Assembly: GCF_958295425.1 (NCBI RefSeq)
Contig: NC_081145.1
Location: forward strand, 15,157,443-15,221,442
From: Solea solea
Taxonomy: Eukaryota > Chordata > Actinopteri > Pleuronectiformes > Soleidae
Length of the DNA stretch: 64,000 bases
Direction of reading: 5' to 3'
Shown: positions 13,846 to 27,184 of the stretch, piece by piece
How positions within the stretch are numbered: the first letter of the stretch is position 1
Layout: every line of letters begins with the position of its first letter
Program-made: the position numbers and the translations under genes
The notes under the pieces: generated by a model
Told to the model about the DNA's origin: nothing
The model's database searches: none
Seen by the model: only the letters and a program-made list of their open reading frames with translations

Positions 13846-15740
13846 TGTATTTTTTCTTCTTCTGCTTCTTCTTTTGGCTTCTCCCTTTAGGGGTCGCCAC
13901 AGTTAGAATGGTTGATCCCAGGTGTTCAACTCATGCAATTTTGATACCTCTACTCCTTGCATCTTCACCTTCACCTGTCTCACTGTCATTCACACACAGG
14001 TATTCTGTCTCGGTCCTACTAACCTTCAATTCCTCTGCTCTTAAGTGCATACCTCCACCACCGCTCTCTTCTACCTATTCTCACTACAGATTACAATATC
14101 ATAGTCCACAGAGACTCCTGCCTGACCTCATCTGTCAACCTGTTCATCACCATTGAGAACAACAAGGGGCTCAGAGCTGATCTCTGATGTAACCCCACCT
14201 TCAACTTCAGCCGATACTGCTGCTGGCTGATCTTCACTTTTTTCCTTAATCAAGCTTCAACAACTCATATATTCATGGTGTGGCTGATCAACTTTACATC
14301 TCTGTAAATACTACAAGTTCTTCACATCATCCCTGTTCTTGAAAAGCAGTACCACTACATTTCTTCTCCATTCCTCAGGCATTAGTGGTAAGTATTCCTA
14401 CTGCCTACTTTCTTAATCTCCCTGGCTGTCCCACATTTTCTTTGCCATCCTCTTCCTCTGGATACTTTTCTGTACTTCCTCATGTTGTTTCCTCGATCCT
14501 GAGGATACACCAAACACCTTTTTGGCTGTATCTTTCACCACTTTAGCTGCACTTAGCAGGAACTCCTCCCTGGACTCTGCAAAACATTCTTGCCTTTTTC
14601 ACTTCCACCATTTAATCATTGGCTCTGCCTTCACTCACTCCCTCTTCTTGGTTTCCAAATCCATCCTACAGACTACCATCCGATGCTGCCTATAGCCACT
14701 TTCTCCCTGTCCTTCTACATTTCTCTCCTTAACCCCATATCTACTCAACACCTCCCCATCACCTCTGCTCCCTTCACCAACATGCCCATTGAGGTCTGCT
14801 ACAATGACCACTTTCTCTCCTGGTAACACTTTATCCAACTTCAGAATTTCTCTTTCTCTTTCTGACAACCAACTTGTGGGGCATAATCTCTCAAGCTCCG
14901 CCTTCCTCTCCGCCTATGACTCATCTCAGCATGCAATCAGGTCACCTGCAGCAGGAACACACCTGCTCCCAATCCCCTCATCAAGCCTCTACTTATTTCC
15001 TGGTTCTCCAGCCTCCCGTCGCTAGATTGTTACAGACCTCTCTGTGGGAAACGTCACGGCTCTCTAGAAGATATCTCAATTCTCTTGTGCTGGTCATTTG
15101 TTTGTATTCTGCTATACTCCTGTGCTCAGAACCTGCTCCCACATGCATGCTGCCACTGACGCCTACCTTCTCCGCTGTCTGGATCTGACTTCCGCCTTCA
15201 CCTCCGGTTCTGGCATTGTTCTTCTCTTCGGTTAACCCATTCATCAATAAACTGTTAAACTGCCTACTGTCTTCGCCTGCCTGCTCTTGGGTCCAGCAAC
15301 ACATTGCCTTAACATAATCACTGACAACATTCAAACATCACACCTTCAGTTTCTAGCTTCAAACTCATGATTCTGTCCTCCAGTACCCTCTTCAAACACT
15401 CTACCTTCAAGATTGCCCCTACCCCATTTCACTTTAAATCGAAACCGTGGTAGAACAGTTTGAATCGATCTCCTGACCTTGCTTCCCTTCCACCTGGTCT
15501 CTTGTATGCACAATACAGTGCACTACCTCCTCTCCATCATACCCGCCAGCTCTCTCCCTTTACCACTCATAGTCTCTACATTTAAATTCCCTACTATCAA
15601 CACCACACTCCTATCCTTTCTTCTGTCTCGCTGCCTCCTAACATGCCTTCCCTCTCTCATCTTCCTTTGGTATTCAGCCAACAGTATCTCAAATTCCATC
15701 TGCACCCTGTTGGTCAACTGCACCAATGGTGACTATTGTT
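13846..15740 (-). mobile_element. Decayed non-LTR retrotransposon (RTE-like), 3' end intact
   Basis: Read on the minus strand, fragments come in element order. An endonuclease start (NVETMSGKGRELAGMMERR) lies near 15530-15600. VADLNGHVGEG, with the catalytic D-x-N, is near 14780-14820, and HRMVVCRMDLE is near 14660-14690. Reverse-transcriptase pieces MPEEWRRNVVV (near 14360) and VGLHQRSALSPLLF (near 14185) follow. The 3' end is GTGGCGACCCCTAAAGGGAG and a GAA-type tail at 13849-13875, as in abundant fish LINEs. Large internal deletions and stops occur; at the catalytic FADD box the motif is cut so that only DIVICSE-like sequence remains (near 14080-14103). The clade is assigned from memory. 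The copy is dead. Confidence 0.75.
14889..15314 (+). mobile_element. LTR-like insertion nested in the LINE
   Basis: This sequence interrupts the LINE endonuclease frame between NVVSDY (minus strand, near 15320) and YAPQVGCQ (near 14885). It is flanked by the direct repeat CATAATC (14882-14888 and 15313-15319). The plus strand ends ...CCTTAACA with AATAAA (15246-15251) about 65 bp before the end, fitting a solo LTR of about 425 bp with a 5-bp TAATC duplication. The 5' end is TCTC rather than TG, so one terminus may be mutated. Confidence 0.5.
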
Positions 15741-17448
15741 AACTTGGGCCTTGACTGATCCGGTATGGCAGTATTGTTTTCAGTTATCTGCTTATAATAA
15801 CTGACCTGAATTGTACTGTCTACATAAAAAATATGGCAGTTTGCGTAGAATGGAAGCAGGTACACACTTAAATCTGCAATAGCTTCAAACAAATGATGGT
15901 GAAAGCAGCATCTGTTCTAGTGTAGCTCACACCGCTGCCAACATTGTGAGGCCTCCCCTCACCACTTTGACCACACGAGGCTCTCTTAACTCCTCTGGCA
16001 CAGAACGTTAACTGTACGCCATATCACTTTTTCACATGATATATCCTCCTGCACATTCCACAAGCTCATTTTGTGGATTGGGAGAGATAGTGGGTTAGTT
16101 GCAGCCATAAGACTCTTTCCATGAAAGTCGTGGTGGTGCACCTGTTTATCCAAAGCCCAGAAAATGTCACAGCTACTGTGGTAGATGAAACCTTGTCTTT
16201 TCAAGTCATAGCAAGTGTCAGTGAGTGTCTGAGATATCTCTTGCTTTGCCAAAATTGCAGAGCGGAGTTTTGCTCTCCGCAGGAAACATGCCACGTTGGT
16301 TTCATTTGATATCTGATCACAGATTATGTTCCCAAGTCATAATTAGGAAATATCTCTTTCAAACAGTGTGTGCCAGTAACGTTATATTATGGTTTAAGGA
16401 AACCATTCCTGCAATGTCGAAACAGCGCTTCTGAAAAAACAAAATATGTCACTGTTGAAAAATGTACTCAAGTTCATTCTTATTGGAGGCTTGTATTTTT
16501 GCTAGGAGCACCCACATTTATTTTAACCAGCACTTGTCAACAGCCAAACCATCAAATAACTTACATGCAACATATCTGAAACCAAATGTGAGCGAGCTAC
16601 CACAACAACCCCAACAAAACCATGCTCTCCTCACAGGCAAGGGGCTGTAGTGACTCCAAATAATGACACAATGCCACCCAGAAACAGCTGTTGGGAAATG
16701 ATGGGGAATGAAAGTGGACTGACTGGGCAGTGGGGAAGCATGTGGGGTCCTTTTCAGGACTGGGGAGGAGGAACCTGTGAAAAGGCCTGCCAGAGGGGAG
16801 AAAGAAGCATCTCATGGCCCATTGTGCATGAATGCTCCAATCTCTAGACCTGTCTCCCCATCTCCAGCCATCAGCTTCGCTCCTGACCCAGGCCCGCCTG
16901 CTCTCACCCAGTAGGAATGTTTGTGTTTGTTTGTGTGCATCTTTCATTTTATTTTACCTCTGTTGTGACTCATTTCACAGAACACATTTGAGCGTAAAAA
17001 CATTTTGCTGTTATGCAAAGTGCATCCAGTTCATACACTTGTTAATCAGAGCATTTTCAGTGTGATATTTCGAGCAAAAAGCAAGGGGCTACAAACATGA
17101 GTCCTCAGTCCTCAGACCTTAAGTCATGTACAAGACAACATGTTTCACAGCATCACTGACCTTTTGCAGTTTACCCCTGTCTTTACCCACTTTTAAATTA
17201 TTTTTAATTTGTCTGTACCATTACCAAATGTTCACTTACAGACCACACACTAAAAATTGGTATACATCTCAAACAACATCATCCCTTGGGAACATTTTTA
17301 TGTAACTTGAAAAGAAGTCACAAATCAGTCAGTGGCCAAATCACTGTCATTTAGCAAAAAGACAGATTTTTATTTTGAAATTGACAAAGTTTACTTACCC
17401 CAGTGCCTTCATGCAGTGAGGGACTGTTACCCCTTTGGATGACCTAAC

Positions 17449-17513
17449 TTTCTTTCTTTCTTTCTTTCTTTCTATCTTCCTTTCGCTCTTTCTTTCTTTT
17501 TTTTTTCCCAAAT
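17449..17513. repeat. (TTTC)n tetranucleotide repeat, imperfect
   Basis: TTTC units decay into CTATCTTCC and CGCTC interruptions, then a T run. Confidence 0.9.
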
Positions 17514-20500
17514 AAAGTGAAAACTGTTGGGTTGTCTACAAATGTTTTGATATTTGGTCCCCCTCGTGTTTCTTGCCATGTTGGAACATTTTATCAAATT
17601 GTTGCCATTTTCCCAGAGCTCAGTGTTTATAATGTGATTATATCTGGTAGACGTGAAAGTCAAATCAACAACAACAATAGAAATTCAGCATAACACCTGA
17701 CAGAGGGACTGAGATGTTGTCACAGAATCAAATATACTCTATCATATGGCAAGTCCTTTTTAAAGCAAAATGGCCTAATGGGAAATACACTTGGTCGGCT
17801 GACCAATGGTGTAGTTCTGGCTCTCACTTAGTCAAGTCAGTCACAGACATTCACATTTGTGTGGCTGGCCCCACTGTTTGGCAGCCCAGCCAAAAATAAG
17901 AGGCAAGTTATAATAAACTTTTTATCCTTCAGGTTTACGTAGTACAGGCTGAAGTATGAATGAATGACTGCAGTGGTTTCTACAACTAAGTAAGCAATTC
18001 CTCTGGCCAATTCAGGGTTGACTTTCTAAAAATAAACTAGACTAAGTAGAGTAGTAAGCTTGTGTTCCTTTGTTATTACAGTAGCACTTTTGCATTTAAA
18101 TGCGACAGTCTTGGGTTCCTGGTCACACAGTAGTTGGCAGTTATTTCCATATCGTGAAAAAAAATAAATCTTGGAATGAACTGTAACAGTTCTTTCTCTG
18201 TGGCCACCCCCTACCTATTTTATGAATCTACATTCATCAGCTTCAGTTTCATGCAGACTCAGCTTGACTTTGATAACTGAGTCTTCTATGCCACATCTTG
18301 AAATTGTGGCTATCCAGCATTGCCATCACGGGACCTCTAAAGTTTTAAATGTTGAGCTTGCAGATTGGTTTGCTTATGCATCCAGTCTCTAATCCGCAAG
18401 ATTTATATCTTGTACCACCCCTGTAATTAACAGACTTCCTAATAACTCACCTCATACATGGATAACATTTACTATCCCCACATATCAACACACAACAGGA
18501 CTTATTGGGATGTCAGCTTCAAACTGAAAACATGGGGAGGTTTCCATAGTGACAGTCATCACTCATATAGTCCTCTCAAACCAGCTCCCCTTCAAGCTGT
18601 GTTCACTATTTATTCTTCAGCCAGATCTAAAGATCTTGCCGAGGGAACTTCAAGTGGCATATTTAAAGAAACAGAGAGGAAGGGATACAACCCAAGGACA
18701 GGATTACTGTGGGTCACAAATCATAGTTTGTTTAGCTGGGGAGTTACTTAGCCAGTTTAAAGAAGCTTATTCAAAGAAAGATGAATAAACATCAGCAGAA
18801 ATTTTTTTTTGTGTCAAAATTAGCCAATCATAATGTGACCAAGCAAACCCAGAAAGTCCAGATCATTCACACCACCAAGTTTCGTCCATGTTGTCATCAA
18901 CCCCACCAACCACAGCACGTCAACCAGTAGTCTAAGACAGGATTTGGGGTCAACTCTCTACCCGTGGCTCAGCACGGCAGCACAAGTGTCTGGTCAGACC
19001 CGCTGGTCAGGCACCACACCCTGTCAACAACCACTGTCTGACAGCTGCTGTTGCCTCACCAACCTGTGTGCATGGGAAAAGTCCACAGAAAGCCAAGAAG
19101 ACAGTTGGGACGAGACAGGAGCAGCCATCGTGTCTGTGTGCACCATTACAACTGTGGAGAAGGCCAAAGGATGAGAGGTGTAAGTCCAGGTCTTAGGCCA
19201 GAAAACTGGCAGCAGTTAAAAATGGATTTTACAGTTGCTCCAAAGACAGACCTAATAGCACTTCCCAATGAGGTCTAATGCGTTTATGTATTTGTGGATC
19301 ACATTTTATTGCAATTCAGCTCAATAAAACAGAGAAATGTAAGGGTAGACGTTTTCTTTGGAAGGAATGATATACAAGTCCATATGTAGAAACCATGATA
19401 CTTAAAATTAGAAACATATAAATTTTTCCCCTGCTTTCTGCCCAAGCCCGCTAATTGATAGAACATATCCGAATACTGGTAAGGTGATCCTAAAATGAAC
19501 ATACTGAGCAAACACTTTTTTTAAATTATACTTCATATGCTGTGAAAAGCTAATGAAAACATTGTCTGACCAAAGTCACACGTAAGATGGTCTTTTGATC
19601 ATCTTTCACAACGTTAAATAAAGAGATTATTCCAATCCTCTGAAGACATCCAGAACAAATATTATAAATATACCAATCAGTTATCAGGTGTTACCTTTTT
19701 TTTTATTCTCGTTTCATAGAGCGGCTTGAAAATATTTCATTGAAACAAACAACATGACATGGCTTTACCAGGATATTTGTAATCTTGGCATCAAAGTCGA
19801 ATTGAATTACTCACCGAAGCACTGCCAGTTAAAACCTGCACTGCAAAAAAATGATGAATCACACTGGTGATAGATTATGGAGCTTCAAATGTATCTCAAA
19901 TACACTGATAATACATTATTCTTGGATTACTTGTGGCAGCGAGAGGTGGAAAAGCTGTTTCAAACGGGTGAAATTAATTCCTATAGAGATTATCTTATCT
20001 TTTCATGTCAGAAAAAGTTTATGTTTCTAGCATTTTGCAGCATAAATGAGATATGGAAAGATGAATAACTGACACAACTTAACATTTAAAGCACTGGTTT
20101 AACATTTTGGAAAATGCTATGTTTTTTTATTTTTTCAGAAAATCTTTATAATATAATATATAATATCTTAATACAGGCCTACTTAGCGTAGCACAAACAC
20201 TATAAGCATGGTGGACTAGCATGGCTCTATATGAATTTAACAACATCTCAGTAATTGATCACCCAAATGTGTTTAATCCATAAAGAACAGGGTAGATAAA
20301 TTGTTCCAGTACATAATACAACATAAAATCAGCAGATTGAACAAACACAGTATAATGTAATAATTGAAAGGTCTCAGTGCTTATCGGCAGATTTTGTTAC
20401 CTGGCTGATGACTTATATTCAACATATTTAACCATTTAAAAATCTAATTTAAGCATTTTCCAAAATGTGCTTGACTTACTGGTAGCTGTACAGGCTGCTG

Positions 20501-21736
20501 TAGTTTGTTTTATAAACTGGGGGCTGGCTCTACACTAGAACCTCTTCTCCCTGGTAACTCTTTTGGGGTATTAGAGAAGCAGAGAAGCTTGGGACAGGAC
20601 TGTCAGTGCAAGAGCTTTGCTTTAAACAAAGACATGTGTTACCAAAGAGATGTTAGCCTGCTCACTACCCGGCACTGCGTAACTCAATCTCTCCACATTC
20701 TCATCCACTGAGGGGGTTCTTAGGAATAAAGGGTTAAGTATGTTGATCAAAGGCTACGATGGACCAAAGGACTTCTCTAGATCATTTGAGTGACCTTGGT
20801 GCATCCATCAGCCATTAGGATGTCAGGACTATGGCAAGGCAAGGCTCAGCTGGTGTGGAGGTAGCAGGGGTGGGGGAGGTGTTTTGAAGCTGGGGTGCTG
20901 ATGGGCCTATGTGGTAGATGGGGAGTTGGTGGGGGGAAACGGGACACAGAGAGACAAGAAAAAGAGGGGAAAAACTTGAAGGAGGGTTGGTGGATTAAAG
21001 TCCCAACCAGCCTTTAACTTCTCCCAAACCACATGGAGCTTGTGTCCAATGCCCTACATATTCAAAGACATGTACACGAGCCGACTTCCAGCCAGTGACA
21101 CAGATGGAGACAGAAATATACAAGCACTGGGCAACCAGTTCCTCTGATGTTGCTTTCCATGTGGTGCATTCTGCTGACAGACCAACTTAGCCATCAAATC
21201 TCTAGACTGGAGATGGACAAGTTCACTTAAGCAAACTTTGTCACCACGCTGCTCATCATTACCTGCCCGAAACACTTAAAAACTTGAGTACTTGGATGTG
21301 ACATAGCAGAATAAGCCCTAAAATTAGTAAAATAATTTCTTTGAACAACTGGGCCCAGTGTTTCTTGGAGTGTACTTAGCTTCACATTGAGCTGGAGCTG
21401 TTTGCATGTTGTTCCAGTGACCTTCCATCCCTATGGAAAATCAAAGGATTCTGCAAAACTTTCCATGTATATACATGGCCCACATCATGGAACCTCTTCA
21501 CCTCCACCACTGCTCTTTCCAAAGGGTAGAGAGGGAAGGATGGCACACTGGCACTGACTGTCACTGGCACTGGGTGTGCACTGGTACTGGCTATTTCTGG
21601 ACTGACTCAAAAGTGTTTGATTGAACAAAGTTTGCAACTGCAAATTAACTAAACTGCTCAATCTTGTCCGTGATCTTGGAGGCGGAGCAGTCACTTGATG
21701 TAATCAAGACAGATTGCTTTTAAGCTGTTGTCAACA

Positions 21737-21738
<2 letters not shown>

Positions 21739-21768
<30 letters not shown>
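21739..21768. repeat. (TG)15 microsatellite
   Basis: An uninterrupted TG run in intergenic sequence. Confidence 0.97.
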
Positions 21769-21771
<3 letters not shown>

Positions 21772-22804
21772 TCACAAAAACATTAAAAATGCCAAGATTT
21801 TCCAAATGGCAGCTGTGGAGTGTCAGGTTCTGTGGTCTCAGCTGTGTAGCCTATTTATGTTGTTTTATCAGAACAGATCATTTAGTGTACAGCATTTGAA
21901 GCCTTTTTTGAGTTTCTATGGTTTGGACCGAGTTTTTCCCCCTGCAAATTTGGTTCAGTTTATTATTTGTAGCATTAAAATAAAGTGCCAAATTCAGTTT
22001 CCTAAAGGGATGAACCATCATTTAGAAAAATGAATTATTGAGCTATTAGCTGTTTAAATTCAAGCTCTGTCCTTGGCAGTGCTGTAACTCAGTATATTTT
22101 AAAAGTGACTGGTCATGGAAAATGTATTTCCACGATATACATTTTCATCATCCTAGTGAAAAGTGTAATTGGCCCCTTGCAGAACGCTCATTGTGTGCAT
22201 CTTTTTTCAGCGGGGTGAGGGGTGAGATGCTGAGAAAAGGGCTCTTGAGGGTCTTATAGTTTTTCCCTAGGTGGAGTCTGCTTTTAGAACCCCAACCTCA
22301 CTTCATGAAAACAAAACGTGAGGAGAAAAATAACCTCAAGGAGAAGCCGTGGCCTAGCCAACCACTGGACACTGAGTAGCACAAAAGCGCGTGTGGGCTG
22401 TCCTCGAACTCCCTCGGCCAAATGTCTCCATGTAGAAACCCACTTCCTATTAGGAATGTGTCTATCTCACTCACACACACATGGACACTCTTATACATGA
22501 GTGGCATTAAGACAAATACGTGTTCCTTAAATTGACAGTCACCTTTGCAAATATTTTGAGCACAGACACAAGTGCAGCAGAGCCTGGGGTTAGACCCATC
22601 CCATCATCTAAGACTGCTGATGCTGTCCTTACTGAAGCTGTGAGGCCCGAGGCTGAGGGCGTCACCGCATAAGTATTAACCTCGCTCATATTTTACAAGC
22701 ACGGTTTACTACCCAAGTCCAAAATAAACAGGTGTGTGCGCCAAATTGGGCGTCATTTCTACCCAGGCTAATGTCTTGTCTGCTTATATATAAATATATA
22801 CTGT

Positions 22805-22837
22805 AGAGAGAGGGAGAGAGAGAGAGAGAGAGAGAGA
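22805..22837. repeat. (GA)n microsatellite
   Basis: A GA run with one GGG interruption, preceded by a TATATA patch. Confidence 0.95.
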
Positions 22838-25143
22838 TGAGAGGAAGCTGCTTCCGTCTGTATGCATTGTCTGAACTAAACTAAACTGCTCAACTTCAAT
22901 TGTATTTATTTGAGCCACATACACAATATTTGCCATTTAGTTTGACATTTGATTTGCTTTCACTTTCCTTACACTGAAGGCTTCACAGTTCTTTTCTGTC
23001 AGTGCAAAAGAGACAACATGCTTTGGCAAACACTGCAGCAGCAGCAGCAGCAGCAGTAGCAGCCTGCACTGGCACATTACTTGGACAATACAGTTGCACA
23101 TGGATGGAGACAGTCAGGTAGTCCTCAGACTGGGGTCCTGATGATCCCCACTTTGCTTTGTGGTCTATGATGTCACACAGGGCCCTGCCTTTGAATAGCC
23201 ATGTGTTCCTCACCACTAATATCAAACAGATGATGAGAAACCTCCAAATGATGGTCTTTCACTAAGACAAGCAGTCAAAACAAAGTTAAAGGAACACAGA
23301 GAAACACCACTCCAAGTGATCATATGAAAAAAAGAGAAAAGGACTATACGTCTTTAATTGCTGCAGGCTGTGTTGCGGCCAGTGTTTAACTGCATTGTAT
23401 GTGCTTCTGCTTTGTGGAGAAACATTCTAAACCAGCTTTTTTCCAAGCGAAAACACGGACTGCTTGTCCACAAGTGTAGCGTCGAGGGGTTGTCAGCACA
23501 GATGTAATTCCAAGATTTTGTATCACCTTAACCAAAGCCTTCACATCCTGGAATAACAAACAAACGACTGCCGCAGTGTAGTCTGTCATTCATGGTGACT
23601 GTGAAACATCCCTTGAGGAGAAGTCTGTAATTGGAGTGTAGTGTGCAGGAGACAACAATCCTTATCTTCTCACTTGGTATCAGGGTAGTCTCAATCGTCA
23701 GCTCAGATGACCTCTGACACTAAGATTTTTTAATTTCCCTTCATTTGGGCATTTTCGTTTTAGCCACCCTTGATCTGCCTTCTTGCAGACATGTCTTATC
23801 TTTGACTAACGTTGTCTGGCTTTGCCAAAGTTACAAATTACAAGAAGAGGCAGAAGGTTGGAGCTAATTCTAAGGAATCTGAGGGGCCTTTTGTCACCAA
23901 ACAAGTCAGGGAAGAAAATATAGGGAAAAAAATAAATGTGTTTGCTATGCATTTTGTAGTGTAAACGTTAGGTATAATGGGACCTCTATTCCATCATCAA
24001 GATAACCAATATTGGTAAATCTTGTTGTCAGCCAGGTAAGATTAACCTATCCTGTGCTTCTTTATGGGATCAAGTTATTTAAACTGTAAGATCTTTCAAT
24101 GACCAACAGTTGTGAGCTCAGTGTTCAGTGTTTTTCTTCCCTTTCCCTTTCAATCTGCATAAATGAAAACCTCTTCTGTGACTCATACATGTCCACTTAG
24201 GAAGTTAATCCTGGTTTCCTTAAAAACTCCGATATATTTCCCAGTGAGCTCTGCTTTAGAAGAAGGCACACACAAGGAGACTCTGTTTTTCTATCTCATA
24301 TTTTTAATGACAAAATGTTTGTCAGAAACAAATGGATTTATTTTTCTCAGTCCAGGGCATAGTATGGGGCGCTTATGAGGTTCCGGTCCCCATGGGCTTC
24401 AGACAACTAACAAAACACATCTTACTTCTGCTCTGCTGCCCGCCTACAATGCTTTTCACATGCAAGAGGACAAGTGAGAGTGTCCAGCAAACGAATGAAG
24501 AAGCATGACTCGCTTTCACAGAGCCACTTCCAGTGTCCAAAATAGTTACTTTATATTTAATGTAATCTGAAAGGTCGGATTACAAAATGACTGCCTCAAA
24601 AATATAAACTTTTCATCTCTGTGATCAGAAGCACTAACAATAAAAAATAGTGAAACATTGTAGGAGAGCACACCAGGGTGCATTATTGTGAAGGCCAGAC
24701 GTATAGTAAAAATAATATATTATATTATATTATTATATTAAAACTCTTATCTTTTACTATGCTTTGCACACAGACCACAACTCAGTTGGACAGCTGCTCC
24801 TGTGTGGTGTATCACTCTTTCCCCACAGCAGTCCCAATTAGCTCCTCTTCTCAATAACCACTCTTTTCACTTGCAGTTTCCGGCTACACATGGATCTCCT
24901 TGTTTCATCAAGCCACCCCATCCCTCTCAGAAACACACTCACAAAAGAAGTACACTCTTGTATGTGTGTCTACAAACAAGAGGCACACTGAGCCACTTCC
25001 TATTCACAGTGGGTCATTTGCATGAAGCCCCCTCTTCCCATTTAGTGACGAACCAGCTCTGCCAACACAGAAAGCATAAGGGTTTGAGCCGGTTATCCTG
25101 CGTCCCCATTTTTCTTTCTCATGTTTTGAGTATTACACAGATA

Positions 25144-25172
25144 ATTTCTGTTGTTTTAACAACAACAGAAAT
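25144..25172. repeat. Perfect 12-bp inverted repeat, 5-nt loop
   Basis: ATTTCTGTTGTT is followed by TTAAC and then its exact complement. The short stem and low complexity suggest a chance palindrome or cruciform. Confidence 0.7.
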
Positions 25173-26233
25173 GAAACACAAATATTGAGGTAAAAAGTAA
25201 TCATAAGTGTTGTTACAGGTGGGAATTCATTTGAGAAAAGGAAAACATCAATTTGTCCTTGGACCTACAAGCAATTCCTGTTTGATAAATAATCAGTTTT
25301 TGGCAAGTTACAGGAGATTTATTGTAGGGACAGACATTCATTTTCACTTTAATAGGAAAATAACAGGTTTCCATGATGCTTTTACTTCTTCCCCCATCTC
25401 TTTCTGTCTTTCTCTTTCTGATCACATCTTTGCTTGACACAGACACGGAGAAGTTCCTTTCCATGCTGGTAGAGATAATTGACTTCTGTTCCATGCATGC
25501 CACAATCAAGACAGAAAACCACAGCATATTATGAACATGTGCTGTGTAGAAAAATAACGTCAAAGTCAGCGCACTGCTTGATTTATTTATTTCTGATTTT
25601 TAACGATTTATGCTTCCTAATGCATTTGCCTGTTACTCTAAGCGTGGTTGGAATGTTTGATTAACAGACTACACAAGGTTTGGCTTCACCATCCTGGACA
25701 CACACGCACACACACAATGACCACATTTATTGTGTGTGTGTGTGCTGTTCTTCGAGTGGAGAGAAATTATGAAAATTTCACATTGTTTCATAATACATTT
25801 CATCATTACATTAAAGACAAATCATATAATGTCTGTCATAGGAAGCGGTTATTTCAAATGCCTCCAGTTGAAGTTGTTTGAAAATATGAAGATAAGAATG
25901 AAACCTTACTTGATATGTCATGTCAATAAGTTACTTTTGAGTGAATATACAAAACACTTTACATGACAGCTGTGCTCGATCCTTCTGAGAAGCACCTCTA
26001 CTAAAATAAGTTAAAAAAGGATGCACATACTACAAACTAAACAGCACTAATAATGCAAAGTGCAGCATTAGGTTCCGTCCGTCTTTAAATCTGTAAAATA
26101 ATATTGGTTATTTTAAATGTGCAAGAGTCACACGTTAAGTAATTTAACTGGCCCATGCCGTCTGTAAACCTCACATGACCTCAACGATTGTTGTACGGTA
26201 GAGTAAAAATTGAACAGAAATATTATGTTCGAC

Positions 26234-26269
<36 letters not shown>

Positions 26270-26271
26270 AG
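26234..26271. repeat. (AAAG)n microsatellite
   Basis: About nine AAAG units, intergenic, 0.95 kb beyond the candidate wnt7b poly(A) signal. Confidence 0.95.
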
Positions 26272-27178
26272 GAAGTGGTTACAACTTGTTTATGTACCTC
26301 TTTTTTATGCTTCACATGTTAAATAAATGATTTGTCATTTTGTGAAATGTGCTCTGATTCACCTTCTTGATATCACCCTGATGTGCGTTAAGTTTTAAGG
26401 AAATCAAGAAGTAGCTTTGATTTATTCCCACATAATGTTGTGACATTCTTAGATTGGTGGTGACTTGATGACTCTATTAAGGCATGTTGTTATGCAATGA
26501 TTGTTACATCATGTAAATACATATTTTTCCACCCAGGTGATGCCAAATACAATGATGTTGTACCAATTCTCCACTGACAACAGCTTTACAGATATTTTCA
26601 ATGAAATAACCATTTTATTTAAGGTAGACCGGCAGTTTCAGTTGATGTTCTGTTGATGTTTTTCGCAATGAACTGTCAAACTGAGTCAAATAGGGGAGTT
26701 TATTCAGTTCTCATAAATTGTATCTGAATAGAAAATATCAGTGCAGCACTCAACAACACATCCAGCAACACATCAGTTTCATGTTTAATGGACTGAGGAA
26801 AAATCTCTGCAAAATAAATGGGTTTTATTGTTACTGTCTCTTAACTGAAATTGCAAAAGCATCCCAATAGATATCACTGCTCTGGGGGAAAGGACTGCAG
26901 ACAATCTACGCTACGCTAAAATGGAGCCATGGTGTTTGAATGTGAAACACACTGTAATTACAGATTCTGTTGTCAACACAGTAGCCATGTTTTCTTTTTT
27001 CTTTTTTTTTTTTAAAGAAAAGATAGGATGTTTTCGGGGTGACGTGGGGGATAATTTTTATAATAGAGACACGCATCTTGAATCAGAGTTTCTAAAAAGT
27101 ATTTTCTTTACACTTAGTACAAAAGACATCTCTACCCGTTAGTGCTTCGTTTTAAGATACTATAACATAAATAAACAA

Positions 27179-27184
27179 TTTATT
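27179..27184 (-). promoter_or_regulatory. wnt7b: Candidate poly(A) signal of wnt7b
   Basis: This is the first AATAAA on the minus strand downstream of the stop codon, giving a 3' UTR of about 0.7 kb. A T/G-rich stretch (TTGTTTATTTATGTTATAGT) overlaps and follows it. Further AATAAA copies lie downstream (for example 26824-26829), so longer 3' ends are possible. Confidence 0.35.

Larger units (their letters stand above)
15741..27178. other. Intergenic, downstream of wnt7b; no gene recognised
   Basis: I see no recognisable coding exon on either strand. Contents are a TTTC tract (17449-17513), a TG tract (21739-21768), a GA tract (22805-22837), a GCA run (23035-23063), an AT-rich patch (24713-24742), a perfect 12-bp inverted repeat (25144-25172) and an AAAG tract (26234-26271). 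A frame at 18944-19174 next to a GTAAGT has no recognisable domain. Confidence 0.6.

Noticed and set aside
18944..19190. Possible exon ending near a consensus GTAAGT
   Set aside because: No recognisable protein, two overlapping frames equally open, and no partner exon found.
23035..23063. GCA/CAG run as a polyglutamine or polyalanine coding tract
   Set aside because: Surrounding frames are short and unrecognisable; treated as a non-coding trinucleotide repeat.
24802..25188. 128-codon plus-strand frame
   Set aside because: His/Ser/Leu-rich composition with no domain, splice signals or codon pattern of a gene.
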